From: Planctomycetes bacterium MalM25
GTDB lineage: Bacteria; Planctomycetota; Planctomycetia; Pirellulales; Lacipirellulaceae
Length of the DNA stretch: 64,000 nt
Reading direction: 5' to 3'
Assembly (NCBI GenBank): GCA_007745835.1
Contig: CP036424.1
Location: 186,001-250,000, forward strand
Below are positions 41,577 to 49,213 of the stretch, in pieces (the first letter of the stretch is position 1; the number at the start of each line of letters is the position of its first letter). Position numbers and translations under genes: made by a program. Under the pieces are notes generated by a model. That model ran no database searches, was not told where the DNA came from, and worked only from the letters and a program-made list of their open reading frames with translations.

Positions 41577-42263
41577 TTACTCGGGCGACGGGTCACGACC
41601 AGCTTCGCGAGCCAGGGCGGAGTACTTCAGGGTGCCACGGCCCAGCTGCTCGAAGGCGCACATGACGTCGATGTACTCCGCGTCGATTGGCGTGACATTT
41701 CGTGCGGGCACGATCTCCACACGCCCCCGCCAGGGGTCGGGCGAGCCGGGCAGGTAGACGGTGACGCGGGCGTCTCCCTCTTGGGCGTTCTCTTCCCGCT
41801 CGACCTCCATGGCGATCTGGCTGTGCGGCCCGATCTGCACGACCACCGGCGTGAGCGTTCCGCCGCCCAGGTTGCCGGTGAGCTGGTCCTTGAAGACCGC
41901 GTAGCGCGGGAAGAGCAGGAGCAAGTAACGCTCCGCCCAGCCGCTGAACCACTGCCCCAGCGAGCGCCGCGCGATCATGCCGGCGACGAAGCAGCCTCCC
42001 AGCAGGATGAAGAACGAGATCAAGAGCAGCAGCGTGTAGGTCCACGGGCTGTCTGGGTTGGCGACCTGGCCAATCGTGACCTCGCCGATCTCGTCCTTCT
42101 CGTGATTGATCAGGTAGGCGTGGATCGCGTTGTAGATGGCGAGGACGATCGGAACCGCTTGTCCCAGCAGGTACCCCACCACCGCCAGCGGCAGCATGAA
42201 GATGACCCCACCCAACAGCGTGGTCCAAGCGAATCCGAGGCGGCGTTCGACGTGTTCTCGCAT
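41577..42263 (-). CDS. DUF502 family membrane protein
   Basis: 228 residues from ATG MREHVERRLG; the upstream open frame has no good start. Membrane helices at about 14-40 (TTLLGGVIFMLPLAVVGYLLG) and about 75-100 (TLLLLISFFILLGGCFVAGMIA). Residues 120-228 hold the DUF502 pattern: P-x-x-x-x-x-K-D-Q-L-T-G-N (FPRYAVFKDQLTGN), GxxxxxTVYLPGSPDPWRG and V-x-x-x-x-V-x-P-I-D. Function unknown across the family. Confidence 0.85.
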   Translation of the reverse strand: MREHVERRLGFAWTTLLGGVIFMLPLAVVGYLLGQAVPIVLAIYNAIHAYLINHEKDEIGEVTIGQVANPDSPWTYTLLLLISFFILLGGCFVAGMIARRSLGQWFSGWAERYLLLLFPRYAVFKDQLTGNLGGGTLTPVVVQIGPHSQIAMEVEREENAQEGDARVTVYLPGSPDPWRGRVEIVPARNVTPIDAEYIDVMCAFEQLGRGTLKYSALAREAGRDPSPE

Positions 42264-42641
42264 GGCGATCCGGCGGGCGGAGGGCGGGGGGAGAGCGAAC
42301 CAAGATAGCCAACCGGGCCGCTTTCCTCTCCCGGGGGGAGGCCGAGTCAAACGCCGGGATTGGCCGGCGGGTTGTCAATTTGTTTGTTTGGCCACTCGGG
42401 GGCCAAGCCGCCAGACCCTGGAAAACAAGGGTTTTTTTGAAACCGCTTCTCCAGAAAAGGGTGGCTCGCTTCCAACAATTGGGTCCACCTTTGCGCCTCG
42501 GGGGCCTTAAAACCGGGCGAATCGGGGCAAAACTCGTGGTCGCCTCAGTTGACGCAGGCCCGTTTCGTGACCAATACTTGCGGGTCTGCCGGGGCTTTGT
42601 GCTCGCCCCGGCCGTGCCCCGTTCCTCCGCAGGCGACCCAC
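42264..42641. other. Leader region of infC and divergent promoter gap
   Basis: No gene fits. A small hairpin CCCT-8-AGGG (42416-42419/42428-42431) is followed directly by seven T's (42432-42438), which looks like a weak intrinsic terminator on the plus strand. The part from about 42549 is open in the infC frame but lacks an ATG. Confidence 0.45.
42416..42438 (+). terminator. Terminator-like hairpin ahead of infC
   Basis: A 4-bp stem (CCCT/AGGG) with an 8-base loop is followed by TTTTTTT. No plus-strand gene lies upstream, so if real it may act as an attenuator in the infC leader. The stem is weak. Confidence 0.35.
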
Positions 42642-43178
42642 TTGTCCCGTTTCCGTACCGTCGATCGCAACGCCGATCGCAAAGACCAGCAGCGAATCAA
42701 CGAAGCGATCCGCATCACCCCGATCCGCGTGATCGCCGAAGACGGCGAGCAGCTCGGCGTGATCCCGACCGAGGACGCCCTCACCCGCGCGAAGGATGCG
42801 GGCCTCGATCTGGTGGAGGTCGCTCCCACGGAGCGTCCGCCCGTTTGCCGGATCATGGACTACGGCAAGTTCAAGTACCAGCAGAAGAAGCGGCACAGCA
42901 AAGGCCACACGCACCAGAGCCAGAACAAAGAGGTCCGGCTCCGCCCGAAGATCGGCGAGCACGACCTGATGACCAAGGTCAACCGCGCCCGCGCCTTCCT
43001 GGAGAAGAACGACAAGGTCGTCTTCTCGGTGATCTTCCGCGGCCGCGAGAACGCCCACACGGACGAGGGCTTCAAGCTGATCAAGCGGGTCGTCGCCGAG
43101 CTGGAAGACATCGCGAAGCTCGAGCAGGGCCCCTCGATGCAGGGCCGCCGCGTGATCGCCACGCTGGCCCCCAAGTAG
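42642..43178 (+). CDS. infC: Translation initiation factor IF-3
   Basis: 178 residues if read from the TTG at 42642 ([13 protein letters not shown]). No in-frame ATG or GTG exists from there up to the preceding stop; other TTGs lie at 42597 and 42549. IF-3 features: [26 protein letters not shown] in two blocks, the [24 protein letters not shown] linker, and the C-terminal [21 protein letters not shown] and [14 protein letters not shown]-3 discriminates against non-canonical start codons, and infC is classically started by a rare codon that IF-3 represses. That fits here. No rpmI or rplT follows. Confidence 0.93.
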   Translation: MSRFRTVDRNADRKDQQRINEAIRITPIRVIAEDGEQLGVIPTEDALTRAKDAGLDLVEVAPTERPPVCRIMDYGKFKYQQKKRHSKGHTHQSQNKEVRLRPKIGEHDLMTKVNRARAFLEKNDKVVFSVIFRGRENAHTDEGFKLIKRVVAELEDIAKLEQGPSMQGRRVIATLAPK

Positions 43179-43245
43179 CGGGCAGGCCGGGTTCCGCAGC
43201 CGAGCCGCCTTCCACTGCCAAGCCGGCGCCCCTACGATCGGCGGC

Positions 43246-44283
43246 ATGAGCGACCAGACGCCGCCCGGACCGACCCCACCCCCCGAGACCCCCCCCGCCG
43301 GCTTCGACGCCGAGGTGGGCGGCCGCGAGTTGCGGAGCTCGGATCTGAAGTCCTCCGCCCCTCGCAAGCGCTCGCGCCGCCGCCGGATCGGCCTGCCGGT
43401 CGGCCTGTTCATCGCGACCTGCGCGAGCACCCTGTGGGTCGGCGCCGCCGACTGGCGGCCGCTCGAGCGGATGAACACCTGGGAGCAGATGGCCCAGACC
43501 CTCTCGGCCAACTGGGAGCAGGGGGTCGTCTACATGCTCGCGGTGCTCGCCATTTTGCTGACGCACGAGATGGGCCACTTCCTGCTGACGCTCATCCACC
43601 GCATCCCGGCGAGCTACCCGCTCTGCATCCCGGTGCCGTTCAACCCGATCGGCACGATGGGCGCTCTGATCGGCATGGACGGCATGCGCGCCAACCGCCG
43701 GCAGATCTTCGACATCGGCCTCGCCGGCCCGCTGGCGGGGCTGCTGGTCGCGATCCCGATCCTCTGGTTCGGCGTGCAGCGGCTCGACCTCTCCGAGACT
43801 CCCGTGCCGGGCGAGGTGCAGCTCAACAGCCCGCTGGTGGTCAAGTGGATGATCCAGGCACAGGGCGCCGAGCGGGTGATCAACGACGGCTCAGGCCAAC
43901 GCACGGTCAATACGGGCGAGTGGATCGGCATCCGCCAAGTGAACCCGTTCTTCATGGCGGGCTGGGTCGGCATGTTGATCACGGGGCTCAACATGCTGCC
44001 GATCAGCCAACTCGACGGGGGCCACACGATCTACGGCCTATTCGGCAAGGACGCGCACACCCTCGCCCGCGGGTTCATCGTCGTCGCGATCACCTACATC
44101 GTGATCAACCTCGACCAAGCCGCCGTGTGGACGCCGATGCTGATCCTCGTGATCCTGATGGGCGTCGACCACCCGCCGACCTCGGACGACCGCGTCGAGC
44201 TGGACGACGTCCGCTGGGCGATCGGCGTCGCGTCGCTGGCGATCCCGGTGCTCTGTTTTCCGCTCTTGGGGCTGAAGCAGTGA
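43246..44283 (+). CDS. Site-2 protease family (M50) membrane metalloprotease
   Basis: 345 residues. Pro-rich cytoplasmic N-terminus, then membrane helices. Catalytic HEMGH (107-111) and a late LDGGHTIYG (about 257-265) hold the zinc site. NPIGTMGALI and FDIGLAGPLAGLL are the family segments. These enzymes cleave substrates within the membrane, for example anti-sigma factors. Its stop overlaps the start of the zinc-ribbon gene by four bases (GTGA), so they are translationally coupled. infC is 67 bases upstream. Confidence 0.9.
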   Translation: MSDQTPPGPTPPPETPPAGFDAEVGGRELRSSDLKSSAPRKRSRRRRIGLPVGLFIATCASTLWVGAADWRPLERMNTWEQMAQTLSANWEQGVVYMLAVLAILLTHEMGHFLLTLIHRIPASYPLCIPVPFNPIGTMGALIGMDGMRANRRQIFDIGLAGPLAGLLVAIPILWFGVQRLDLSETPVPGEVQLNSPLVVKWMIQAQGAERVINDGSGQRTVNTGEWIGIRQVNPFFMAGWVGMLITGLNMLPISQLDGGHTIYGLFGKDAHTLARGFIVVAITYIVINLDQAAVWTPMLILVILMGVDHPPTSDDRVELDDVRWAIGVASLAIPVLCFPLLGLKQ

Positions 44284-44654
44284 GCGAAGACGCGGACGGT
44301 ATCAATCTTGCGGAAGTCCATGAGTTCCGACGAGTTCGCGAACGCTACTGGACACGGCGATACTGGCCTGTGCTATCGGGCATTGCTGCAGCGATTTTGC
44401 ACGCGGCGATTGGTCCATTGATACGCGATGATCTGTCCTGGCTGCTCATCGCGACTCCGGTCGTGTTCACTTCCTTGCTCGTGATTCACTGGGGCTGGCA
44501 AGCCGCTGACTACCCATGCCCAAAGTGTGGAAGTCGGTTCGGCTTCAATCTGATTGGGGCTCGCTTACCAAGCGATCGAGTTTGGGGCCTCTACCGCTGC
44601 ACGCGATGCGGGTACGACGCGGCTTTTTCCAGGACTGCTGGCGACTCTGCCTGA
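44280..44654 (+). CDS. Membrane protein with C-terminal zinc ribbon
   Basis: 124 residues from a GTG that overlaps the stop of the site-2 protease gene (GTGA). Two membrane helices (WPVLSGIAAAILHAAIG and LLIATPVVFTSLLVIHW) precede a zinc ribbon: YPCPKCGSRFGF and YRCTRCGYDAAF, the four cysteines. Codons are visibly less GC-biased than in the protease (GTATCAATC, TTGCGG, GATACTGG), which is unusual for a coupled pair. Function unknown; coupling suggests a partner or regulator of the protease. Confidence 0.75.
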   Translation: MSEDADGINLAEVHEFRRVRERYWTRRYWPVLSGIAAAILHAAIGPLIRDDLSWLLIATPVVFTSLLVIHWGWQAADYPCPKCGSRFGFNLIGARLPSDRVWGLYRCTRCGYDAAFSRTAGDSA

Positions 44655-44689
44655 CCGCCGCAGCCGGTGTCTGTGAGCCGATTGTCTAA

Positions 44690-44708
44690 TTCTGACCATT
44701 GGTCAGAA
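44690..44708. promoter_or_regulatory. Perfect palindromic operator, TetR type
   Basis: TTCTGACCATTGGTCAGAA is an inverted repeat with a one-base centre and nine perfectly paired bases on each side, 77 bases before the SDR start. TGACC-n-GGTCA half-sites are typical of TetR-family repressors (compare RutR). No TetR gene is in the window. Confidence 0.7.
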
Positions 44709-44784
44709 ATGGGCGAACCCCCTCGCTATCACGGCGTAAGCCCTGTGCGGAGCACGTTCCTTTCAGACCAAGTGAGAGTGTGAG

Positions 44785-45525
44785 ATGGGTTACGAAGTCG
44801 AGGGCAAGGTCGCGCTGGTGACCGGCTCCAACCGGGGCATCGGCCTCGAGATCGCCAAGGCGCTGCTCAACGGCGGCGTGGCGAAGCTGTACGCGGCCGC
44901 CCGGAAACCGGAGAGCGTGCAGCCGCTGGTGGACGAGTATGGCGATCGGGTCGTGCCGATCCGCATCGACGTGCAGGACGCCGAGTCGGTCGCCGCCGCG
45001 GCGGCCACGGCGAGCGACGCGCAGATCGTCGTCAACAACGCCGGCGTGCTGAAGACGGTCGACCCGTTCGCGGACGACACCTTTGAGAGTTTTCAGTTCG
45101 AGCTGGACGTGAACGTCTTCGGCCTGCTGCGCGTGGCTCGGGCGTTCGCGCCGGTGCTGAAGGCGAACGGCGGGGGCGCGCTGGTGCAGCTCAATTCGAT
45201 CGCCTCGCTGAAGAGCTTCCCGGCGTTCACGACCTACTGCGCGTCGAAGGCGGCGAGCTACTCGATCACCCAGGCGCTGCGTGACACGCTCGCCGAGCAG
45301 GGGACGGCCGTCCTGAGCGTCCACCCGGGGCCGATCGCCACCGACATGGGCGACGACGCCGGCTTCGACGAGGCCGACTCGCCGACGGTGGTCGCCGACG
45401 GGATCGTCACCGCGCTCGCCGCGGGCGACTTCCACCTCTTCCCGGACACGATGGCCCAGCAGGTCGGCGCCGCCTACGCCGGCTTCGCCGAGAACCTCGT
45501 CGAAGCGAACCTGACGGAGGCGTGA
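44785..45525 (+). CDS. SDR family oxidoreductase
   Basis: 246 residues. Classical short-chain dehydrogenase: NAD(P) motif TGSNRGIG (14-21), VVNNAGVL, the serine at LVQLNSIAS, the catalytic YCASK, and [10 protein letters not shown]. It starts [14 protein letters not shown] with GAGAGTGTGAG just upstream. An operator palindrome (44690-44708) suggests repression by a TetR-family protein and induction by a substrate-like ligand. Substrate unknown. Confidence 0.92.
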   Translation: MGYEVEGKVALVTGSNRGIGLEIAKALLNGGVAKLYAAARKPESVQPLVDEYGDRVVPIRIDVQDAESVAAAAATASDAQIVVNNAGVLKTVDPFADDTFESFQFELDVNVFGLLRVARAFAPVLKANGGGALVQLNSIASLKSFPAFTTYCASKAASYSITQALRDTLAEQGTAVLSVHPGPIATDMGDDAGFDEADSPTVVADGIVTALAAGDFHLFPDTMAQQVGAAYAGFAENLVEANLTEA

Positions 45526-45535
45526 GAGTCACCCC

Positions 45536-45560
45536 CCCCGGTCGCCAACGGCGGCCGGGG
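45536..45560 (+). terminator. Strong hairpin after the SDR gene
   Basis: CCCCGG-T-CGCC (45536-45546), loop AAC, GGCG-G-CCGGGG (45550-45560): an 11-bp stem with one T-G wobble, starting 11 bases past the stop. No clear T run follows. It may also act in the leader of the DUF1579 gene. Confidence 0.4.
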
Positions 45561-45608
45561 TTGGGGTATCATGGTGGCGCCCTGTTCATCTCGCTCGGAG
45601 CGCCTGCC

Positions 45609-46169
45609 ATGATCTCCCTGTTGAAAGCCTCCCTTACTTGCTCGCTGCTCCTGGTCGCCGCCGTTGCTTGCGGGGACGAGCCTCCGGCCTTCCCGGGGAC
45701 CGCGCCCGAGCACGAGCTGTTGCAGCGGTTCGTCGGTGAGTGGGAGATCACCGGCGAGTGCACGATCGGTCCCGGTTCCGAGCCCACGAAGAACACCGGG
45801 CGGACCTCCTCGCGGCTCCTTGGTGAGCGCTGGGCCATCAACGAGATGGTGTTCGACACCGACGGGATCGAGATCCGAGGCGTGCAGACGCTCGGTTACG
45901 ACCCGGCCAAGCAGAAGTACGTCGGCACGTGGACCGACTCCATGATGAACCACCTCTGGGTCTACGAGGGAGTCTACGACGAGGAGAAGCGGACGCTGAC
46001 CCTCGACACGATGGGGCCGAACATGATGGGAGACGGCGAGCTGATCCCCTACCAAGACACGTTCGAGTTCGTCTCGAAGGACAAGATCGTGATGCGGTCC
46101 CAAGCGAAGGACGACGCGGGCGAGTGGGTCGTCTTTATGACCAGCGAGATGTCACGCGTCGCCGAGTGA
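45609..46169 (+). CDS. DUF1579 secreted protein
   Basis: 186 residues from ATG MISLLKASLTCSLLL; GGAGCG precedes it. The signal peptide ends near VACGDEPP; the Cys in VACG could even be a lipobox. DUF1579 pattern: LLQRFVGEWEITGEC, GRTSSRLLGERWAIN, GVQTLGYDPAKQKYVGTWTDSMM, and FEFVSKDKIVMRSQ. The family is a beta-barrel of unknown ligand. Its stop is adjacent to that of the convergent hydrolase gene. Confidence 0.85.
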   Translation: MISLLKASLTCSLLLVAAVACGDEPPAFPGTAPEHELLQRFVGEWEITGECTIGPGSEPTKNTGRTSSRLLGERWAINEMVFDTDGIEIRGVQTLGYDPAKQKYVGTWTDSMMNHLWVYEGVYDEEKRTLTLDTMGPNMMGDGELIPYQDTFEFVSKDKIVMRSQAKDDAGEWVVFMTSEMSRVAE

Positions 46170-46871
46170 TCAAGCGGGTGTGATGGCCGGATTGAAGGCG
46201 CCGGTCTGCAAGAAGCTGGCGACCTGCGTGGCCGTGTCGCGTTTCCAAAGGATGCCCGTGTGCCAGCCGGCGACGGTCACCTCGTCCGCGGCGCCGGGCA
46301 GGTGGGTCTGCTCGGGGTGCAGCACGTTGTCGTGGCTCGCCGTGATGACGCCGACGTCCACACCGGGCGGCGGCGGGCCGAGTTGGCGGACGAAGCTGTC
46401 GGGCGTGTCGCGCAGCTCGTCGAGCGTCGGGGCGATCAGCCGGTGCGGCGCGACCACCACGGCGTCCCACAGCGGGTGGCCGTGGTAGTGCCCGATGCGG
46501 GTCGCCATGTGCGACCCCTGATTGGGCGGGGCGATCTGCACGACGCGTCCCAGGTTCGGGGGCAGCTCTTCCTCTAATGCACAGCGCGCGACGATGCCCC
46601 CCATGCTGTGACCGACCACGTGCAGCCGATCGCACCGTTCACCCAGCCGCCTGAGCAACGCCGCGAAGCTCCGGCCGAACGTCCGGTTCGACCACCAGAG
46701 CGAAGGGTACCCGTGCAGCCGCACGCCGAAGCCGGCCCGGCGGAGCCGCAGCGCGAGCGGGGTCAGGAAGAACCGGGTGCTGGCGATGCCATGCGTCATC
46801 ACGACCAACTCCCGTCCCGGATGGGGCGGGTCGGGCGTACAGGCGGCGAAATCGTCGGCGGGTCCGATCAT
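46170..46871 (-). CDS. Alpha/beta-hydrolase (lipase/PGAP1-like)
   Basis: 233 residues from ATG MIGPADDFAACTPD; the frame is open upstream without a better start. Alpha/beta-hydrolase features: ELVVMTHGIASTRFFL (oxyanion region), and the nucleophile elbow VVGHSMGGIVA with Ser. The acid and base may be DVGVITASHDNVL and the late GWHTG. An esterase or lipase-like activity is likely; the substrate is open. No export signal is apparent. Confidence 0.85.
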   Translation of the reverse strand: MIGPADDFAACTPDPPHPGRELVVMTHGIASTRFFLTPLALRLRRAGFGVRLHGYPSLWWSNRTFGRSFAALLRRLGERCDRLHVVGHSMGGIVARCALEEELPPNLGRVVQIAPPNQGSHMATRIGHYHGHPLWDAVVVAPHRLIAPTLDELRDTPDSFVRQLGPPPPGVDVGVITASHDNVLHPEQTHLPGAADEVTVAGWHTGILWKRDTATQVASFLQTGAFNPAITPA

Positions 46872-47007
46872 CGGCACGCTCAGGGGCAGAGGAACACTCT
46901 CTCTATACGCAGAGAGAGCCCGGTTCGACCACCTTAACCCGGGCGAAATCGGGCCGATCACGCCCCTGCTAGCGATTCGCCCGCTACAGACACGCCTTGC
47001 CTGAAGA

Positions 47008-47107
47008 GAACCACAAAGACACGAAGAGCACAAAGACTAAGCTGTTCTGGCGCGTTTGATCTGCTGAACTAGCCCCCTCCTTCGTGTCCTTAGTGCCTTT
47101 GTGGTTC
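47008..47107. repeat. CACAAAG-type intergenic inverted repeat
   Basis: GAACCACAAAGACACGAAG continues to 47037, and the right arm 47078-47107 ends in GTGCCTTTGTGGTTC. The arms are complementary over most of 29 bases; 40 unpaired bases sit between. The right-arm tail also occurs alone at 10453-10475. The element lies between the hydrolase and STAS genes. Confidence 0.65.
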
Positions 47108-47110
47108 AAG

Positions 47111-47473
47111 CTAAACCGACGCCGCTTGGCGGTCGGCGTAGATCGCCACCAGCTCGTCGAGACGCATCAGGTGGACCGCCTCGCGGGGGTGCTCTTGCAG
47201 GCCGCAGAGCCGCAGCCTGCCGCCCGCCATCGCGACGCGTTTGTGCAGCCGGACCACCTCGCCCATCAGGGCCGACGGCAAGAAGGCGATCTCGTCCATT
47301 TCGAGCACGACTTCGTAATCGTCGCGGCGGGCGATCTCGTTCCATAGGCCGAGCGCCAAGTCGAATTGGCCCGGCCCTGCCGGCGGGTGCAGCCGGACAT
47401 AGAGCCAATCGGCGCCCGGCTCGAAGGTGGCTCGCCAGCCATCGAACAGGTCGATCGTCGAAGAGTCGCTCAT
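47111..47473 (-). CDS. STAS domain protein (anti-sigma factor antagonist-like)
   Basis: 120 residues from ATG MSDSSTIDLFDGW with AGGAGG five bases upstream, an excellent ribosome site that decides the start. STAS-like pattern: WLYVRLHPPA, YEVVLEMDEIAFLPSALMGEVVRLHKRVAMAGG and LRLCGLQ, the last matching the VxxxGL strand. The usual Ser/Thr phosphosite (D-x-S) appears as PSALMG. Possible role in partner-switching control; the partner kinase is not in the window. Confidence 0.8.
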   Translation of the reverse strand: MSDSSTIDLFDGWRATFEPGADWLYVRLHPPAGPGQFDLALGLWNEIARRDDYEVVLEMDEIAFLPSALMGEVVRLHKRVAMAGGRLRLCGLQEHPREAVHLMRLDELVAIYADRQAASV

Positions 47474-47493
47474 CGCCGCCTCCTGAGAAGAGA

Positions 47494-47734
47494 GGAACCG
47501 CAGATGAACGCCGATGAACACGGATGCCTATCGGCGGCGCCGGAAGTGTACGGTTAAAGGGGCGCCAGATGCAAAAAGCCGGTTTGTAGGAGGGGTGTCC
47601 GACGCCGATTCCGCGCCGCCAGCCGTTGCTGCTCACATGCCCAAATCGGCGTCGGAGACGCCTCCTACAGAGAACGAAAAACGCGGACGCCGCCCGTGCG
47701 ACATCCGCGTTAATCCGTGCTCATCTGTGGTTCC
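47494..47734. repeat. Composite nested inverted repeats before the STAS gene
   Basis: Outer arms (GGAACCGCAGATGAACGCCG from 47494; 47711-47734 reading back as GGAACCACAGATGAGCACGG) are imperfect complements. Inside sit the 26-base arms 47585-47610 and 47644-47669, TGTAGGAGGGGTGTCCGACG... against its complement, with two mismatches. The fold fills the gap between the STAS start and the aceF stop. Two unrelated sequence families stacked this way look like separate insertions of mobile-type repeats. Confidence 0.7.
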
Positions 47735-47738
47735 GAAC

Positions 47739-49115
47739 TCACGGCGCCAACAGCAACCGCCCCGGGGCGGCGAGGAAGCTCTTCACCTCGTTGACGAAGC
47801 GGGCGGCGTCGGCGCCGTCGACCACGCGGTGGTCGTACGTCAGCGACAGCGGCATGACGAGCCGCGGCTCGATCTTCGCGTCCGCGCCCTTGCCGATAAC
47901 CGTCGGCAGCATGCGGCTGCGTCCGACCAGCAGGATCGCTACCTCGGGCGGGTTGATGATCGGCGTCGAGTACGTGCCGCCGACCGCGCCCATGTTGCTG
48001 ATGGTGAACGTGCCGCCCCGCATCTCGTCGATCGAGAGCTTGCCGTCGCGGGCCTTAGCGACCAGCTCGTCGAGCTCGCGAGTGATCTGCGAGATGCTCA
48101 TCCGGTCCACGTCGCGGAGAACAGGGACCGTCAGCCCCTTGGGCGTATCGACCGCCACCCCGATGTTCACGTACTCCTTGTAAGTGACCTCTCCCGCCTC
48201 CATATCGACCGACGCGTTGACGATCGGGTGCAGCTTCAGCGCGCCGGCGATCGCCTTGATGAGGAACGGCATCTGGGTGAGCTTCAGCCCGCTGGAGGCG
48301 TAGTCCTCCTTGCTCGCCTGACGCATCGCCTCGAGCTCGGTGACGTCGACGTCGTCGAAGTTGGTGAGCTGCGGGATGGTCGTGTAGCTGGCGACCATGT
48401 TCTTGGCGATCGTCTGCCGCATGCGCGACATCTTCTCGACCCGCGTGGCGCCCTGGCCGTCGCTGCTGGGGAGTCCCGGTCCGCTCGACACCGGCGCGGC
48501 CGCGCGGGCCTGCTCTTGGGCCTGACGCACGTGCGAGTGGATGTCCTCTTCGGTCACCCGGCCGCCGGCGCCCGTGGGGCGGACACGCCGCAGATCGACG
48601 CCCAGCTCGCGGGCCAACCGTCGCACGCTCGGGCTCGCCGCCGCCGCCGCGTAGCCATCGCCCGGCGTGTCCTGCGCCACCGGAGCGGGCGCGGGAGCGG
48701 GAGCGGGAGCGGGCGCTGGCGCCGGAGTGGGGGCCGGGGCGGGAGTCTGCGCCGGGGTCGGCGCGGGAGCCGGCGCTTGCGCGACCGGCTCGGGCGCTGG
48801 GGCCGGTTCGGGATCGGGCGCCGGAGCAGGCGTCGGTGCGGCCGGCTCAGGTGCGGGCTCCGGCGCCGCGGCGGCTTCGCCCGCCTCGATCTCGAAGATC
48901 GCGGCGCCCACGGGCACCGTGTCCCCTTCGGCGACCAGGATCTTGGTGATCGTGCCGGCCGACGGGCTCGGCACGGGGACCGTCGCCTTGTCGGTCTCGA
49001 TCTCCAAGAGGTCCTGTTCGGCGGTGACCGAGTCGCCCTCGGCAACGAGGATCGCAAGGATGTCGCCCGACTCGATGTTCTCGCCGAGGCTGGGGAGGTT
49101 GATTTGGCTAGGCAT
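47739..49115 (-). CDS. aceF: Pyruvate dehydrogenase E2, dihydrolipoamide acetyltransferase
   Basis: 458 residues. One lipoyl domain (1-76) with the lipoylated Lys43 in ETDKATV; an Ala-Pro/Glu-Pro linker (about 78-150); an E3-binding domain (about 160-196; ASPSVRRLARELGVDL, RPTGAGGR); and a catalytic acetyltransferase domain (about 225-458) with DHRVVDGADAARF. It transfers the acetyl group to CoA in the cytoplasm. It is the last gene of lpdA-aceE-aceF on the minus strand, with an inverted repeat between it and aceE (49122-49213). Confidence 0.95.
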   Translation of the reverse strand: MPSQINLPSLGENIESGDILAILVAEGDSVTAEQDLLEIETDKATVPVPSPSAGTITKILVAEGDTVPVGAAIFEIEAGEAAAAPEPAPEPAAPTPAPAPDPEPAPAPEPVAQAPAPAPTPAQTPAPAPTPAPAPAPAPAPAPAPVAQDTPGDGYAAAAASPSVRRLARELGVDLRRVRPTGAGGRVTEEDIHSHVRQAQEQARAAAPVSSGPGLPSSDGQGATRVEKMSRMRQTIAKNMVASYTTIPQLTNFDDVDVTELEAMRQASKEDYASSGLKLTQMPFLIKAIAGALKLHPIVNASVDMEAGEVTYKEYVNIGVAVDTPKGLTVPVLRDVDRMSISQITRELDELVAKARDGKLSIDEMRGGTFTISNMGAVGGTYSTPIINPPEVAILLVGRSRMLPTVIGKGADAKIEPRLVMPLSLTYDHRVVDGADAARFVNEVKSFLAAPGRLLLAP

Positions 49116-49121
49116 CGGTAG

Positions 49122-49213
49122 AGAGATGTTAGAAGTTAGATGATAGATGCTAGAGGAAGAGACCGACGCCGAGCTGTGCTACTAGCATCTATCATCTAGC
49201 CTCTATCATCTCC
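49122..49213 (-). repeat. Long inverted repeat between aceE and aceF
   Basis: A perfect 16-bp stem AGATGATAGATGCTAG/CTAGCATCTATCATCT (49138-49153/49182-49197) is extended outwards to 32 bp with four or so mismatches. It fills the gap between the aceE stop and the aceF start. The arms are themselves built of an about 16-base tandem unit (GATAGATG). No G/C stem plus T run, so it is not a classical terminator. Confidence 0.75.

Noticed and set aside
48660-48860. Short near-identical DNA units that look like a repeat array or CRISPR
   Set aside because: They encode the Ala-Pro linker of the E2 protein; no spacers or palindromic repeats of CRISPR type.
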